In this document: positions 36,265-44,890 of the stretch, one piece after another
How positions within the stretch are numbered: position 1 is the first letter of the stretch
How the letters are laid out: each line of letters starts with the position of its first letter
Assembly (NCBI GenBank): GCA_024235675.1
Contig: JACKLZ010000002.1
Location: 367,501-431,500 of the forward strand
Reading direction: 5' to 3'
Length of the DNA: 64,000 bases
Source of the DNA: Zoogloeaceae bacterium
GTDB taxonomy: Bacteria; Pseudomonadota; Gammaproteobacteria; Burkholderiales; Rhodocyclaceae
Position numbers and translations under genes: made by a program
The notes under the pieces: generated by a model
Told to the model about the DNA's origin: nothing
The model's input: only the letters and a program-made list of their open reading frames with translations
Databases searched by the model: none

Positions 36265-38652
36265 TTACTTGCTCGGCCGCCACCGCTTGAGCAGCAGCGA
36301 ATTGCTCACCACCGATACCGAACTGAGCGCCATCGCCGCCCCCGCCACCACCGGATTGAGAAACCCGAAGGCCGCAAGCGGAATACCGAGCACGTTGTAG
36401 ATAAACGCAAAAAACAGATTCTGACGAATCTTGGCCAGCGTCGCGCGCGACAATTCGACCGCATCGGCCACCCCGTTCAAGTCACCCCGCATCAAGGTGA
36501 TATCCGCTGCCGCCACCGCCACATCCGCACCGGTGCCAATGGCGAAGGACACATCGGCCGCCGCCAGCGCGGGCGCATCATTGATGCCATCCCCCGCCAT
36601 GCCGACCCGATGCCCCTCCGCCGCCAGCGCCTGCACGGCCTTCGCCTTGTCCGCCGGCAGCACGCCGGCCTCGAAGCGCGATATCCCCACCGCCTCGGCG
36701 ACGGCACGCGCCGTCGCCGGATGGTCGCCCGTGAGCATCACCACCGAGATCCCGGCCCGCTGCAAACGCGCCACCGCTGCCGCCGAGGTACTGCGCAACG
36801 GATCGGCCACACCGATCACGCCCGCCAGGCGGCCATCGACGGCCACCGCCACCAGCGTGCGCCCCTGCGCCGCCAGCGCATTCACGGCGCCGTCCGGCAC
36901 GTCCACGCCCTGGTTGCGCAAGAAAACCGGGCTCCCCACCAACACCGAACGCCCGCCAAGCATCCCGCGCACACCCAGCCCCGGCACGGTTTCAACCCCC
37001 TCGGCCGTGGCGACCTGCCCCGCCGCCGCGACAATCGCCCGCGCCAGCGGATGGCCACTGGCCGACTCCAGCGCCGCGGCCCAGCCAAGCACCTCGTCCC
37101 GCGCAAAACCGTCGGCCGGCACCACATCGGTGACCGCCGGGCGCCCTTCAGTCAAGGTGCCGGTCTTGTCGACCGCCAGCACCGTCAGGTTCTGCGCGCG
37201 CTCCAGCGCTTCGGCATTCTTGACCAGAATGCCGTGATTCGCCCCCAGGCCGGTGCCCACCATGATCGCCGTCGGCGTCGCCAGCCCAAGTGCGCAGGGG
37301 CAAGCAATCACCAACACCGCCACAGCATTGACCAAGGCCTCGGTCACCGAGCCGCCCCACCACCACCCGCCAAAGAAGGTCAGCACGGCGATCGCCACCA
37401 CCACCGGCACAAACACCGCGGCCACCTGATCGGCCAGACGCTGCACTGGCGCTTTGCTGCCTTGCGCCTGTTCAACCAGGCGGATGATGCTCGCCAGCAT
37501 CGTTTCGCTGCCCACCCCGGTCGCTTCGCAATGCAGGGTGCCATCGCTGTTCACCGTTGCGGCAAACACCACATCGCCTTCGGTCTTGGCCACGGGCAGG
37601 CTCTCGCCGGTGAGCATGGATTCATCCAGTGCTGAATGCCCGCCGCGCACCACCCCGTCGACCGGCACACTGTCGCCGGCACGCACCACAAAGCGATCGC
37701 CCGGTGACAGCGACCCAACCGGCACCTCCTGCAACACGCCATCGCGCTCCACCCAGGCAGTGCGGGGCTGGAGCCGCACCAGCGCTTCGAGCGCCTCGGA
37801 GGTGCGCGCCTTGGCCCGCGCCTCCAGCAGTTTGCCCATCAGCACCAGCGTGATGATGGTGGCCGAGGCTTCGAAATACACATGCAGATCCATTCGCCCG
37901 AGCACGGTCACGACCAGGCTGAAGCCATAGGCCACCGACGTACCCAGCGCCACGAGCACATCCATGTTGGCGCCGCCACCGCGCAAGGCCGACCAGGCGC
38001 CGCGATAGAAGCGCCAGCCGATCCAGAACTGCACCGGCGTTGCCAACACCCATTGCACCCAGCGCGGGATGAATTCGTGCCCGCCCGAACCGAAGAACAT
38101 GGCCGGCATCTGTGCCAACAACGGCGCGGTCAGCGCAAGGGAAATCAAGAACCGCTTGCGCTCCGCGCGCCACTCGGCCGCTTTGCGCGCCTTTTCTTCT
38201 GCGCGGGCGCCCTCTCCCCGCGGGCGGGCGACAAACCCCGCGCCATCGATGGCGGCGATCAGTTCAGCCTCGGTAACGCCGCCCGGCGGCAAGCGGATTT
38301 GCGCAGTTTCAGTCGCGAAATTCACCGTCGCGCTCACCGACGGCAGACGATTCAAGACCTTTTCCAGCCGGGTCGCGCAGGCCGCGCAGGTCATGCCGGA
38401 GATCGCAAAGTCAAATCGCGCATCGGGCACATCGAAACCCGACTTGCGAATGGCCGCCACCACCGCGTCTGCGCCGGCGGCGTCCGGGCCGGTCAGCTGC
38501 ACCGTGGCGCGCTCAGTGGCGAAATTGACCTGTGCCTCGACACCGGGCAGGCGCTTGAGGACGCGCTCGATGCGACTGGCGCAGGCGGCGCACGTCATGC
38601 CTTGGATGGGCAAGTCAAGGCGCTGGGGATGAGCAGGATTTTGCGTGTTCAT
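36265..38652 (-). CDS. copA: Copper-exporting P-type ATPase CopA
   Basis: Pumps Cu(I) out of the cytoplasm using ATP. The 795-residue protein has two N-terminal HMA domains (GMTCAAC at 18-24 and C89/C92), eight membrane helices, the ion site C451-P-C453, the phosphorylation motif DKTGTLTEG, the HP motif SGHPLARA and GDGINDAPAL. It is divergent from a MerR-type regulator and preceded by a MerR-style promoter with a 19-bp spacer. A second, cbb3-specific copper ATPase (ccoI) lies near 58 kb. Confidence 0.97.
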   Translation of the reverse strand: MNTQNPAHPQRLDLPIQGMTCAACASRIERVLKRLPGVEAQVNFATERATVQLTGPDAAGADAVVAAIRKSGFDVPDARFDFAISGMTCAACATRLEKVLNRLPSVSATVNFATETAQIRLPPGGVTEAELIAAIDGAGFVARPRGEGARAEEKARKAAEWRAERKRFLISLALTAPLLAQMPAMFFGSGGHEFIPRWVQWVLATPVQFWIGWRFYRGAWSALRGGGANMDVLVALGTSVAYGFSLVVTVLGRMDLHVYFEASATIITLVLMGKLLEARAKARTSEALEALVRLQPRTAWVERDGVLQEVPVGSLSPGDRFVVRAGDSVPVDGVVRGGHSALDESMLTGESLPVAKTEGDVVFAATVNSDGTLHCEATGVGSETMLASIIRLVEQAQGSKAPVQRLADQVAAVFVPVVVAIAVLTFFGGWWWGGSVTEALVNAVAVLVIACPCALGLATPTAIMVGTGLGANHGILVKNAEALERAQNLTVLAVDKTGTLTEGRPAVTDVVPADGFARDEVLGWAAALESASGHPLARAIVAAAGQVATAEGVETVPGLGVRGMLGGRSVLVGSPVFLRNQGVDVPDGAVNALAAQGRTLVAVAVDGRLAGVIGVADPLRSTSAAAVARLQRAGISVVMLTGDHPATARAVAEAVGISRFEAGVLPADKAKAVQALAAEGHRVGMAGDGINDAPALAAADVSFAIGTGADVAVAAADITLMRGDLNGVADAVELSRATLAKIRQNLFFAFIYNVLGIPLAAFGFLNPVVAGAAMALSSVSVVSNSLLLKRWRPSK

Positions 38653-38680
38653 GATTGACCTTGTGAGTCTGACAGGCGCA

Positions 38681-38711
38681 GTCTAAGGCCTGTAGTCAGG
38701 TACGGAGTCAA
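38681..38711 (-). promoter_or_regulatory. MerR-type promoter of copA (19-bp spacer)
   Basis: On the minus strand TTGACT (38706-38711) and TTAGAC (38681-38686) are separated by 19 bp, and the spacer contains CCTG-ACTA-CAGG, a palindrome. Overlong spacers with a central dyad are the hallmark of promoters activated by MerR proteins through DNA distortion. The -35 lies only 3 bp from the divergent merR start codon, so the regulator probably also represses itself. Confidence 0.75.
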
Positions 38712-38713
38712 GC

Positions 38714-39154
38714 ATGACATCAATGACCATTGGCCGCCTTGCCGCGGCCGCCGAGGTGGGCGTCGAAACGGTCCGCTATTACCAGCGTCGCGGCCTGCTC
38801 GCGGTGCCTGAGCCAACGCACGGACAGGTCCGCCACTACGGAGACGGCGCCTTGGCGCGCTTGCGATTTATCCGCCGCGCGCAACAACTCGGCTTCAGTC
38901 TGGACGAAATCGCCGATCTGCTGGGCCTGGACGAGCACACAGACCGCAACGCCGCCCGCGCGCTGGCCAAGGAAAAGCTCGCCCAGATCGACGAACGCAT
39001 GGCCCGGCTGAGCGCCATGCGCAGCGCCCTGACCGAGCTGGTGAGCTGTTGCGAACACACGTCGACGACACAACCCTGCCCGATCCTGCATACGCTCGCC
39101 CATCCGGACGAGCGCCAGAGCACGGCTTATTCGAAATCGATCGCGGCGGGTTGA
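38714..39154 (+). CDS. MerR-family metal-responsive regulator next to copA
   Basis: A 146-residue regulator: winged-helix N-terminus (TIGRLAAAAEVGVETVRYYQRRGLL), dimerisation helix (about 80-110) and a metal loop C112-C113 then C122 in SCCEHTSTTQPCPIL. Helix sequence resembles mercury MerR more than CueR, but the third metal Cys of MerR (C82 equivalent) is replaced by Arg. Position beside copA suggests copper; spacing of the cysteines (8 residues) is longer than the 7 of CueR. The ATG 38714 follows GGAG by 8 nt; ATG 38723 is an alternative. The 3' end overlaps the next gene by 28 nt. Confidence 0.9.
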   Translation: MTSMTIGRLAAAAEVGVETVRYYQRRGLLAVPEPTHGQVRHYGDGALARLRFIRRAQQLGFSLDEIADLLGLDEHTDRNAARALAKEKLAQIDERMARLSAMRSALTELVSCCEHTSTTQPCPILHTLAHPDERQSTAYSKSIAAG

Positions 39155-39510
39155 TCCACCGGCAGGCCCGCGCCCGCCCACGCGTCGAAGCCCCCGGCCA
39201 GCGACACCGCGCAGGTGACACCCATGACCTGCATGACGGCGGTCGCCAGCGCCGCGCGACCGCTGGTTTTGCAGTACACCAGTATCGGTCGGTTCGGGGC
39301 GTTGAGTTGGGGCACCGAAGCCAATTTGAACTCAAGCAGGCCGCGCGGAATATTGACCGCACCCGGCACATGCCCGGCAGAGAACTCGTCCGGCTCACGG
39401 ACATCAAGCACCACAGCACCGTCCTGAATCAGTTGCCGGGCACCCTCGAGACTCACTTCTTGAATGAGGCCTTTGGCCTCGATGACCAGGTCATGGCTGG
39501 ACTTGCTCAT
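39127..39510 (-). CDS. Single-domain rhodanese
   Basis: A 127-residue sulfurtransferase-like protein. The catalytic Cys is residue 80 in VYCKTSGRAALA, and the rhodanese motif DVREPDEFSAGHVPGAVNIPRG (about 36-57) is clear. The physiological sulfur acceptor is unknown. The start at 39508-39510 gives MSKSSHDL. It is tail-to-tail with the MerR gene, overlapping it by 28 nt. Confidence 0.93.
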   Translation of the reverse strand: MSKSSHDLVIEAKGLIQEVSLEGARQLIQDGAVVLDVREPDEFSAGHVPGAVNIPRGLLEFKLASVPQLNAPNRPILVYCKTSGRAALATAVMQVMGVTCAVSLAGGFDAWAGAGLPVDQPAAIDFE

Positions 39511-39587
39511 TGTCAGACTCCAAATGCGTCGCAGCGCCACCTCGGCGCAAAAAGAACATCAGGATAGCCTGATGCTTCCTGATCGCG

Positions 39588-40295
39588 CTATGTCACGCAC
39601 AACACACCATTCCACAGCCGGCTCCCCAGCGTCGACGCGTGAAGCAAGCCGAACACGCCAAACCCAAGCACCACCGCCCCGGCGAAGGTACGCACCCAGG
39701 GGCGACGGGTAACGCCCTGCAGCCGTTTAAGCAGCATCCCGGCCAGCATCAGATTGGGCAAAGTGCCCAATCCGAACGCGAGCATCAGGCTTGCACCTCC
39801 GGCGGCCGAGCCCGTCACCAGCGCCGTGGCCAGCACGCTATACACCAGACCGCAGGGCAGAAAGCCCCACAACAGGCCCAGCGGCAAAGCCTGGCGCAAA
39901 CCGCGCACCGGCAGAAAACGGCGAGTGAGGGGTTGCACGCGCCGCCACAGCGATTGCCCGGCCCGTTCGAGCGGCGCGAGCAACCGGGTAAAGCCGGTCA
40001 GGTACACACCCAGCGCCACCAACATGAGATTGGCCATGATGTACAGGCCCATCTGGATCGGCAGGAAGTCTTCGAACAACAGGCCAAGCGTCCCGATCGC
40101 GCCAAACAGCGCGCCGAGCATGGCATAAGTGGAGATCCGGCCGAGGTTGTAAGCCAGATGAATCGGCCACTGTCGCTTGACCTGACCGGGAATCTGCACC
40201 GTCAACGCGCTGACAATGCCGCCGCACATGCCGACACAGTGCGTGCCGCCAAGCAGGCCGATCAGAAAGACAGCGATATAGCCGGTTTCAGGCAT
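39588..40295 (-). CDS. DsbD/TauE-SafE-like membrane protein of cbb3-associated type
   Basis: A 235-residue protein with six or so membrane helices and paired motifs THCVGMCGG (Cys 20 and 24) near the first helix and LWGFLPCGLVYS in the middle, as in the sulfite-exporter TauE/SafE and DsbD transmembrane family. Such proteins commonly occur with cbb3 oxidase assembly genes and with hemN/fnr, as here, and may move copper or reducing equivalents across the membrane. The exact role is not established. Confidence 0.82.
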   Translation of the reverse strand: MPETGYIAVFLIGLLGGTHCVGMCGGIVSALTVQIPGQVKRQWPIHLAYNLGRISTYAMLGALFGAIGTLGLLFEDFLPIQMGLYIMANLMLVALGVYLTGFTRLLAPLERAGQSLWRRVQPLTRRFLPVRGLRQALPLGLLWGFLPCGLVYSVLATALVTGSAAGGASLMLAFGLGTLPNLMLAGMLLKRLQGVTRRPWVRTFAGAVVLGFGVFGLLHASTLGSRLWNGVLCVT

Positions 40296-40318
40296 GTGTC
40301 AGCTCAATGAATCAGCAA

Positions 40319-40360
40319 ACAAAAAAACAGGGGGCGAGCCTATCACAGCCCGCCCCCTTG
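40319..40360 (-). terminator. Rho-independent terminator after hemN
   Basis: On the minus strand AGGGGGCG pairs with CGCCCCCT (inner pairs interrupted) and is followed by GTTTTTTTG. It lies about 35 nt past the hemN stop. Confidence 0.85.
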
Positions 40361-40395
40361 CCTGTGTCGCTGACACCCATCGGGCACCGCCGGAC

Positions 40396-41787
40396 TCAAA
40401 TCACCTTCGAGTAGCGGGCGCGCTCACGGTCGGAGCGCAGATAGCGGTCGAACACCATGGCAATGCCGCGCACCAGCATGCGCCCGGCCGGCAGCACGGT
40501 GATCCACTTGTCTTCAAGCTTGACGAGGCCGGCAGACTCCATCGTGTGCAAATCGGCGATCTCCTCGGCGAAGTAGCGCTTGAAGTCAATCATGTGGGAG
40601 ACCTCGATTGCATCGATCGACAGTGCGAAATGGCACATCAGCGCCTGGATGATCGAGCGGCGCAGGATGTCATCCGGCGTGAGTTCAATGCCGCGCAGCA
40701 CCGGCAGGCGGTCCTGATCGAGGATGTCGTAGTACTCGTCCAGCGTCTTGACGTTCTGTGCGTAGGTGGGACCCACCTTGCCAATGGCCGACACGCCAAA
40801 GGCCAGCAGATCGCACTCGGCGTAGGTCGAATAGCCCTGGAAGTTGCGGTGCAGTCGCCCCTGACGCTGAGCCACAGCCAACTCGTCATCCGGCTTGGCA
40901 AAGTGATCCATGCCGATATACACGTAGCCCGCATCGGTCAGCCGACGAATGGCCAGTTGCAGGATCTGCAGCTTGGTGTCGGCCGAGGGCATGTCCGAGG
41001 GCTCGATACGGCGCTGGGGCTTGAACAGGCCCGGCAAATGCGCATAGCTATAGAGCGAGATGCGATCGGGTGACAGCTCGAGCACGCGCTCCAGCGTATT
41101 GTTGAAGCTGATCACGTTCTGCTTGGGCAGGCCGTAGATCAGGTCCATACTCACCGACTTGAAGCCGGTCTGGTGAGCGGCATCCTGAACCAGCTTGGTT
41201 TCTTCGAAGCTCTGCACACGATTGACCGCGCGCTGAACGTCAATATTGAAGTCCTGCACGCCGATGCTCATGCGATTGAAGCCGAGCTCGGCCAATAGCG
41301 CCACGGTTTCGAAATCCACTTTGCGCGGATCGACCTCAATGGAATATTCTCCATCAGGCAGCAAGGTGAAGTGCTCACGGACGGTGGCCATCAACTGGCG
41401 CATTTCGTCATGCGACAGGAAAGTTGGCGTACCACCGCCGAGGTGCAGCTGAATGACGTTTCGCCCGCCATCCAGGCTTGCCGCCTGCATGGCGACTTCC
41501 TTGGCCAGATATTTGAGGTACTTCTCTGAACGCCCGTGATCCTTGGTGATGATCTTGTTGCAGGCGCAGTAGTAGCAGATCGTGTTGCAGAAGGGGATGT
41601 GGAAGTATAATGACAGCGGCCGGCCAAAACCGCCGACCGTGCGCTGTCCCAACCAACTCTCCAATGCATCAGCATTAAACGCCTCGACGAAACGGTCTGC
41701 CGTCGGGTACGAAGTGTACCGTGGGCCATTGACGTCGAATCGGCGGATCAGTTGCGGGTCGAAAACGAGTTCTTTCTGGTTGTCCAT
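40396..41787 (-). CDS. hemN: Oxygen-independent coproporphyrinogen III oxidase
   Basis: Radical-SAM enzyme that makes protoporphyrinogen without oxygen. The 463-residue protein has the cluster motif C67, C71, C74 and a fourth Cys at 76 (FCNTICYYCACNK), the HLGGGTPTFLS motif and a HemN C-terminal domain. It is divergent from fnr with a shared FNR-type box in between. Anaerobic haem synthesis next to the FNR regulator fits low-oxygen induction. Confidence 0.97.
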   Translation of the reverse strand: MDNQKELVFDPQLIRRFDVNGPRYTSYPTADRFVEAFNADALESWLGQRTVGGFGRPLSLYFHIPFCNTICYYCACNKIITKDHGRSEKYLKYLAKEVAMQAASLDGGRNVIQLHLGGGTPTFLSHDEMRQLMATVREHFTLLPDGEYSIEVDPRKVDFETVALLAELGFNRMSIGVQDFNIDVQRAVNRVQSFEETKLVQDAAHQTGFKSVSMDLIYGLPKQNVISFNNTLERVLELSPDRISLYSYAHLPGLFKPQRRIEPSDMPSADTKLQILQLAIRRLTDAGYVYIGMDHFAKPDDELAVAQRQGRLHRNFQGYSTYAECDLLAFGVSAIGKVGPTYAQNVKTLDEYYDILDQDRLPVLRGIELTPDDILRRSIIQALMCHFALSIDAIEVSHMIDFKRYFAEEIADLHTMESAGLVKLEDKWITVLPAGRMLVRGIAMVFDRYLRSDRERARYSKVI

Positions 41788-41841
41788 AATCTGGCTTTAA
41801 CGTAATAGCAGTCACGATCTCAAAAAGCCGAACCAAGCGGG

Positions 41842-41855
41842 TTGACGTGGATCAA
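41842..41855. promoter_or_regulatory. FNR box between hemN and fnr
   Basis: TTGACGTGGATCAA matches the FNR consensus TTGAT-4N-ATCAA at 9 of 10 positions. It is 46 nt before the fnr ATG and 54 nt before the hemN ATG. At the class II distance neither strand shows a good -10, so it may serve repression of fnr or activation from a different geometry. Confidence 0.7.
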
Positions 41856-41900
41856 ACGCCCCATAGCAGCGCAAAAAACGAATCAAGGAGAACGCAGGCT

Positions 41901-42644
41901 ATGCCTCATCAGGCCGTTGTGCCAATTACCGCCGAAGGGCTGAAAACCGCCTGCTCACAATGCAACCTGCAGGAGTTGTGCTTGCCTTTTGGCATGAGCG
42001 ATGGGGACATCGACCAGCTGGACGGACTGGTCGGTGGGCGCCGGAAAGTCAAGCGCCACCAGCATCTGTATCGCGTTGGTGACACTTTCGAAGCCATTTT
42101 TGCCGTGCGTACCGGTTCATTCAAGACGGACGTGCTGCTCGAAGACGGTCGCGAGCAGGTCACCGGCTTTCAGATGTCGGGGGAGATTATCGGGCTCGAC
42201 GGCATCAGCACCGATGCGCACACCTGCAACGCGGTCGCGCTCGAAGACAGTGATGTGTGCATCATCCCGTTTGCCAATCTGGAAACGCTGTCACGCGAGG
42301 TCGAATCGCTCCAGCACCAGTTTCACAAAGTGATGAGCCGCGAAATCGTGCGCGACCATGGCGTGATGATGCTCCTCGGCTCAATGCGCGCCGAAGAACG
42401 GCTGGCAGCCTTCCTGATCAACATGTCGCAGCGCTTTACCGCACGCGGCTTCTCGGCGGCCGAATTCCATCTGCGCATGACACGCGAAGAAATCGGCTCC
42501 TACCTGGGACTCAAGCTTGAAACGGTCTCACGGGCGTTTTCGCGTTTTCAGGAAAACGGCCTGATCAAGGTGCAGCAAAAACACATCCGCATCGTCAACA
42601 TCGGCGGCCTCAAAGCACTGCTTAGCCACCTGCCCAGCGTCTGA
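41901..42644 (+). CDS. fnr: FNR oxygen-responsive regulator
   Basis: A 247-residue Crp/Fnr protein with the full set of [4Fe-4S] ligands: C18, C21 and C27 (ACSQCNLQELC) plus C109. The DNA-recognition helix contains the FNR-type E-x-x-S-R pattern (LETVSRAFSRF), which reads TTGAT half sites. The ATG 41901 follows AAGGAG by 10 nt. Its probable targets within this window include ccoN, the candidate small RNA, phaC/usp and a hemerythrin operon, all preceded by FNR-type boxes. Its stop abuts that of a convergent hemerythrin gene. Confidence 0.97.
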   Translation: MPHQAVVPITAEGLKTACSQCNLQELCLPFGMSDGDIDQLDGLVGGRRKVKRHQHLYRVGDTFEAIFAVRTGSFKTDVLLEDGREQVTGFQMSGEIIGLDGISTDAHTCNAVALEDSDVCIIPFANLETLSREVESLQHQFHKVMSREIVRDHGVMMLLGSMRAEERLAAFLINMSQRFTARGFSAAEFHLRMTREEIGSYLGLKLETVSRAFSRFQENGLIKVQQKHIRIVNIGGLKALLSHLPSV

Positions 42645-43187
42645 TCAGCGCGGCAGACGCCGACGTGCCACCATCTGCTCACTCAAGGCCGTCAAGTCGG
42701 CGGGAGTGAGCAACTGGGCGGCGTAGGGAAACAGCTCGTTGTCTTCCCGATCAATATGGCTGTGATAGCGCGACGCAAAATTCGCGACTTCGTCGGCGCA
42801 CAATTCGGCCGACTCGCCTGCCGCAATTGCCATCAGCTGACGACGCAAGCTCGCCCACGCCGCAGTCATCTCGGCATGATCCTGATGAATCCAGTCGACA
42901 AGCCTCCGAAGACGCGGCCGACCGGCGGTGGACACCCGCTCGAACAGGAGCGGGAACAGGCTATCTTCTTCGTCCTGGTGATGATTCACCGCCGCAGTAT
43001 CGAAATACCGCACGACATTCGTCGCCGCGCGGCAGGCGTCTGCATCGGCCCCATGATCGGGTAACCAGCGCACCAGACGATCGAGCGTCTGCAGTTGCGA
43101 CATCATCCGGCCATGACAGGCGGTCAGCACTTCAAGCGGCTGATCCAGCCCCGGCGCCAATGGTTTCGACAACAACGATTCGCTCAT
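42645..43187 (-). CDS. Hemerythrin-domain protein
   Basis: A 180-residue protein with a four-helix hemerythrin-like fold: CHGRMM (first His), HHQDEEDSLFP (H-x3-E), WIHQDHAEM and HIDREDNELFP (H-x4-E). Such non-haem diiron proteins bind O2, NO or repair Fe-S clusters. The start codon overlaps the previous stop as ATGA, so it is the third gene of the nnrS operon. Its stop abuts the fnr stop. Confidence 0.88.
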   Translation of the reverse strand: MSESLLSKPLAPGLDQPLEVLTACHGRMMSQLQTLDRLVRWLPDHGADADACRAATNVVRYFDTAAVNHHQDEEDSLFPLLFERVSTAGRPRLRRLVDWIHQDHAEMTAAWASLRRQLMAIAAGESAELCADEVANFASRYHSHIDREDNELFPYAAQLLTPADLTALSEQMVARRRLPR

Positions 43188-43585
43188 CCAGCCCCCTTCA
43201 GATACACGCTAAAAATGCCGGCGGGCGATTTGGTCAGCGCCACCGAAACAATCCAGCCAAATGTCAGCACGGCCGCCACGAGCGCCATGCGCCTCACACC
43301 CGCACTGCGGCCACGCTTGAGCGCGACAGTGCCAAAGCCGATATAGGCCAGCAATCCGAGCACCTTGGCGCTCACCCAGCCATGCACAAATGGATACTGC
43401 GCCATCATGACCGACAGGGCAATCGCGGTGCTCAGCAGCAACGTGTCAATGACGTGCGGCAGGATACGGGTCAATCGGTGCTGCAAGCGCGGTGAGTCGT
43501 TCAGCATCCACCAGGCGCGCAACAGAAAGCCCAGACCGCTCAGCGTGACGCAGGTGATGTGAATATGCTTGATGATCAGGTACAT
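43184..43585 (-). CDS. SirB2-like membrane protein
   Basis: A 133-residue protein with four membrane helices, beginning MYLIIKHIHITCVTLSG, typical of the SirB2 family. His residues in the first helix and in the loop could bind haem, but that is inference. The ATG at 43583-43585 is 5 nt past the nnrS stop; a GTG at 43592-43594 would overlap that stop and is less likely. It lies between nnrS and a hemerythrin gene. Confidence 0.85.
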   Translation of the reverse strand: MYLIIKHIHITCVTLSGLGFLLRAWWMLNDSPRLQHRLTRILPHVIDTLLLSTAIALSVMMAQYPFVHGWVSAKVLGLLAYIGFGTVALKRGRSAGVRRMALVAAVLTFGWIVSVALTKSPAGIFSVYLKGAG

Positions 43586-43590
43586 CGTCG

Positions 43591-44808
43591 TCACCCCGCC
43601 TTCCCGTCAACGCGTGGGCGCAGATAGATCGGCACATACCGCCTGGCCCACAGCCCAAAAACCACCAGCCAGCCCATAACGGTCAGCATCAGCAAAACGC
43701 CGTGCGCCGACGACCACAACTCGGCCGCGATGCGCAGCACCGCCACGCCCTGCACCGCCCAGCACAAGCGCCAGGTCATCGCATCGGCCGACAGTGCCTG
43801 CCCCGAATGGCCGAGCGTCACCCGCGACACCATGCTCATCGCCACGACCGTAAACATGCCAATCACCAGCGCATGCAGCGGCGCCAGCCCCAACACCGCG
43901 ACGCCCTGCCAGGCCGCGAGACTCTGCACGCCAAACAGCGCCAATGCGATCCCCAGCCACATGAAGCCGAGATGAAGCATGGCCAGCAGTTGCACGGCAA
44001 AACTCCGCACCAAACCCCAGCGTATCGTCAGGAAAATCGCCAACGCCGCGGCAGGCAGATCAATCACCCAGGTCATCGCCGCCCCATCGAGCAGCGCCAG
44101 CGCGCCATGCCCCAAAGCGGCACCAAGCATCATGAACAAGGCCCAGGGCGGACGAAAGGCCTCGTAGTCCGGCAACACGGCGCTGGAGAAAAAGGGAATC
44201 ATCCGATGGCTGACGGTGAAAAACACCGGCAGCAAAAAGCACCAGACACCCAGCTCGATCGCCGCACGCGCCCATATGCCATCGCCGGTGGCAGCAAACA
44301 GCCCCCACAGCCCCCAACCGATCAGACCGACCACCGTCGCCCCCCAGGCCGGCACGGCATGCAGGCGCCCACTACCGGCACGAAACGCAATGGGCGCGAG
44401 CATCACGACAAGCCACGCCCAGCCGACAAAAACCAGCGCCACCCCAAGCAGGCGCAGCGACGGCAAGACCATGCTCAGGTAGATCACGCACCACCCGGCG
44501 AGCAGCAAATACCACGGCCGCTGGCATGCCGAAGCGGGCAAATCACCATAGCCTTGCCAGCGCGGCATGGCGGTCAGCAAGAATCCGAAGACAAAGAACG
44601 GAAAGATGCCGTACACCGCCAGCATCGCGTGCCACCAGCCAGGCGGCCATGCCCACGGCAGGGCCACGCCAAGCAGCCGCGCGAACATTTCGGCCGCCCA
44701 CGGCAGCATGACGAGCAATAGCTGCATGGCCCCCGAAAAAAACATGGCGCGGTGAGGCGCCGCCAAAAGCCATCGAAAGTGAGTTGTCGGTATTTGCTGA
44801 TTCATCAT
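43591..44808 (-). CDS. nnrS: NnrS family haem-copper membrane protein
   Basis: A 405-residue protein with about twelve membrane helices. NnrS proteins bind haem and copper and lower nitric-oxide stress in denitrifiers. Family features include the N-terminal LLAAPHRAMFFSGA, HAMLAVYGIFPFFVFGFLLTAMPRWQG and SHRMIPFFSS. It heads a leftward operon with a SirB2-like gene and a hemerythrin gene and is divergent from a DNR-type regulator. The starts at 44808 and 44805 are both ATG; no ribosome-binding site is obvious. Confidence 0.93.
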   Translation of the reverse strand: MMNQQIPTTHFRWLLAAPHRAMFFSGAMQLLLVMLPWAAEMFARLLGVALPWAWPPGWWHAMLAVYGIFPFFVFGFLLTAMPRWQGYGDLPASACQRPWYLLLAGWCVIYLSMVLPSLRLLGVALVFVGWAWLVVMLAPIAFRAGSGRLHAVPAWGATVVGLIGWGLWGLFAATGDGIWARAAIELGVWCFLLPVFFTVSHRMIPFFSSAVLPDYEAFRPPWALFMMLGAALGHGALALLDGAAMTWVIDLPAAALAIFLTIRWGLVRSFAVQLLAMLHLGFMWLGIALALFGVQSLAAWQGVAVLGLAPLHALVIGMFTVVAMSMVSRVTLGHSGQALSADAMTWRLCWAVQGVAVLRIAAELWSSAHGVLLMLTVMGWLVVFGLWARRYVPIYLRPRVDGKAG

Positions 44809-44890
44809 GAATTTCTGATATGTGCCGACCCATTACGCTGGGCTTGGGAGCGTGGTACATTCTGCCGCTACTGGTGACGTTTGCTCAAAA

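Noticed and set aside
44809..44890. FNR/DNR box between nnrS and the DNR-type gene
   Set aside because: Looked for TTGAT-4N-ATCAA variants on both strands and found none; control of this pair remains unknown.
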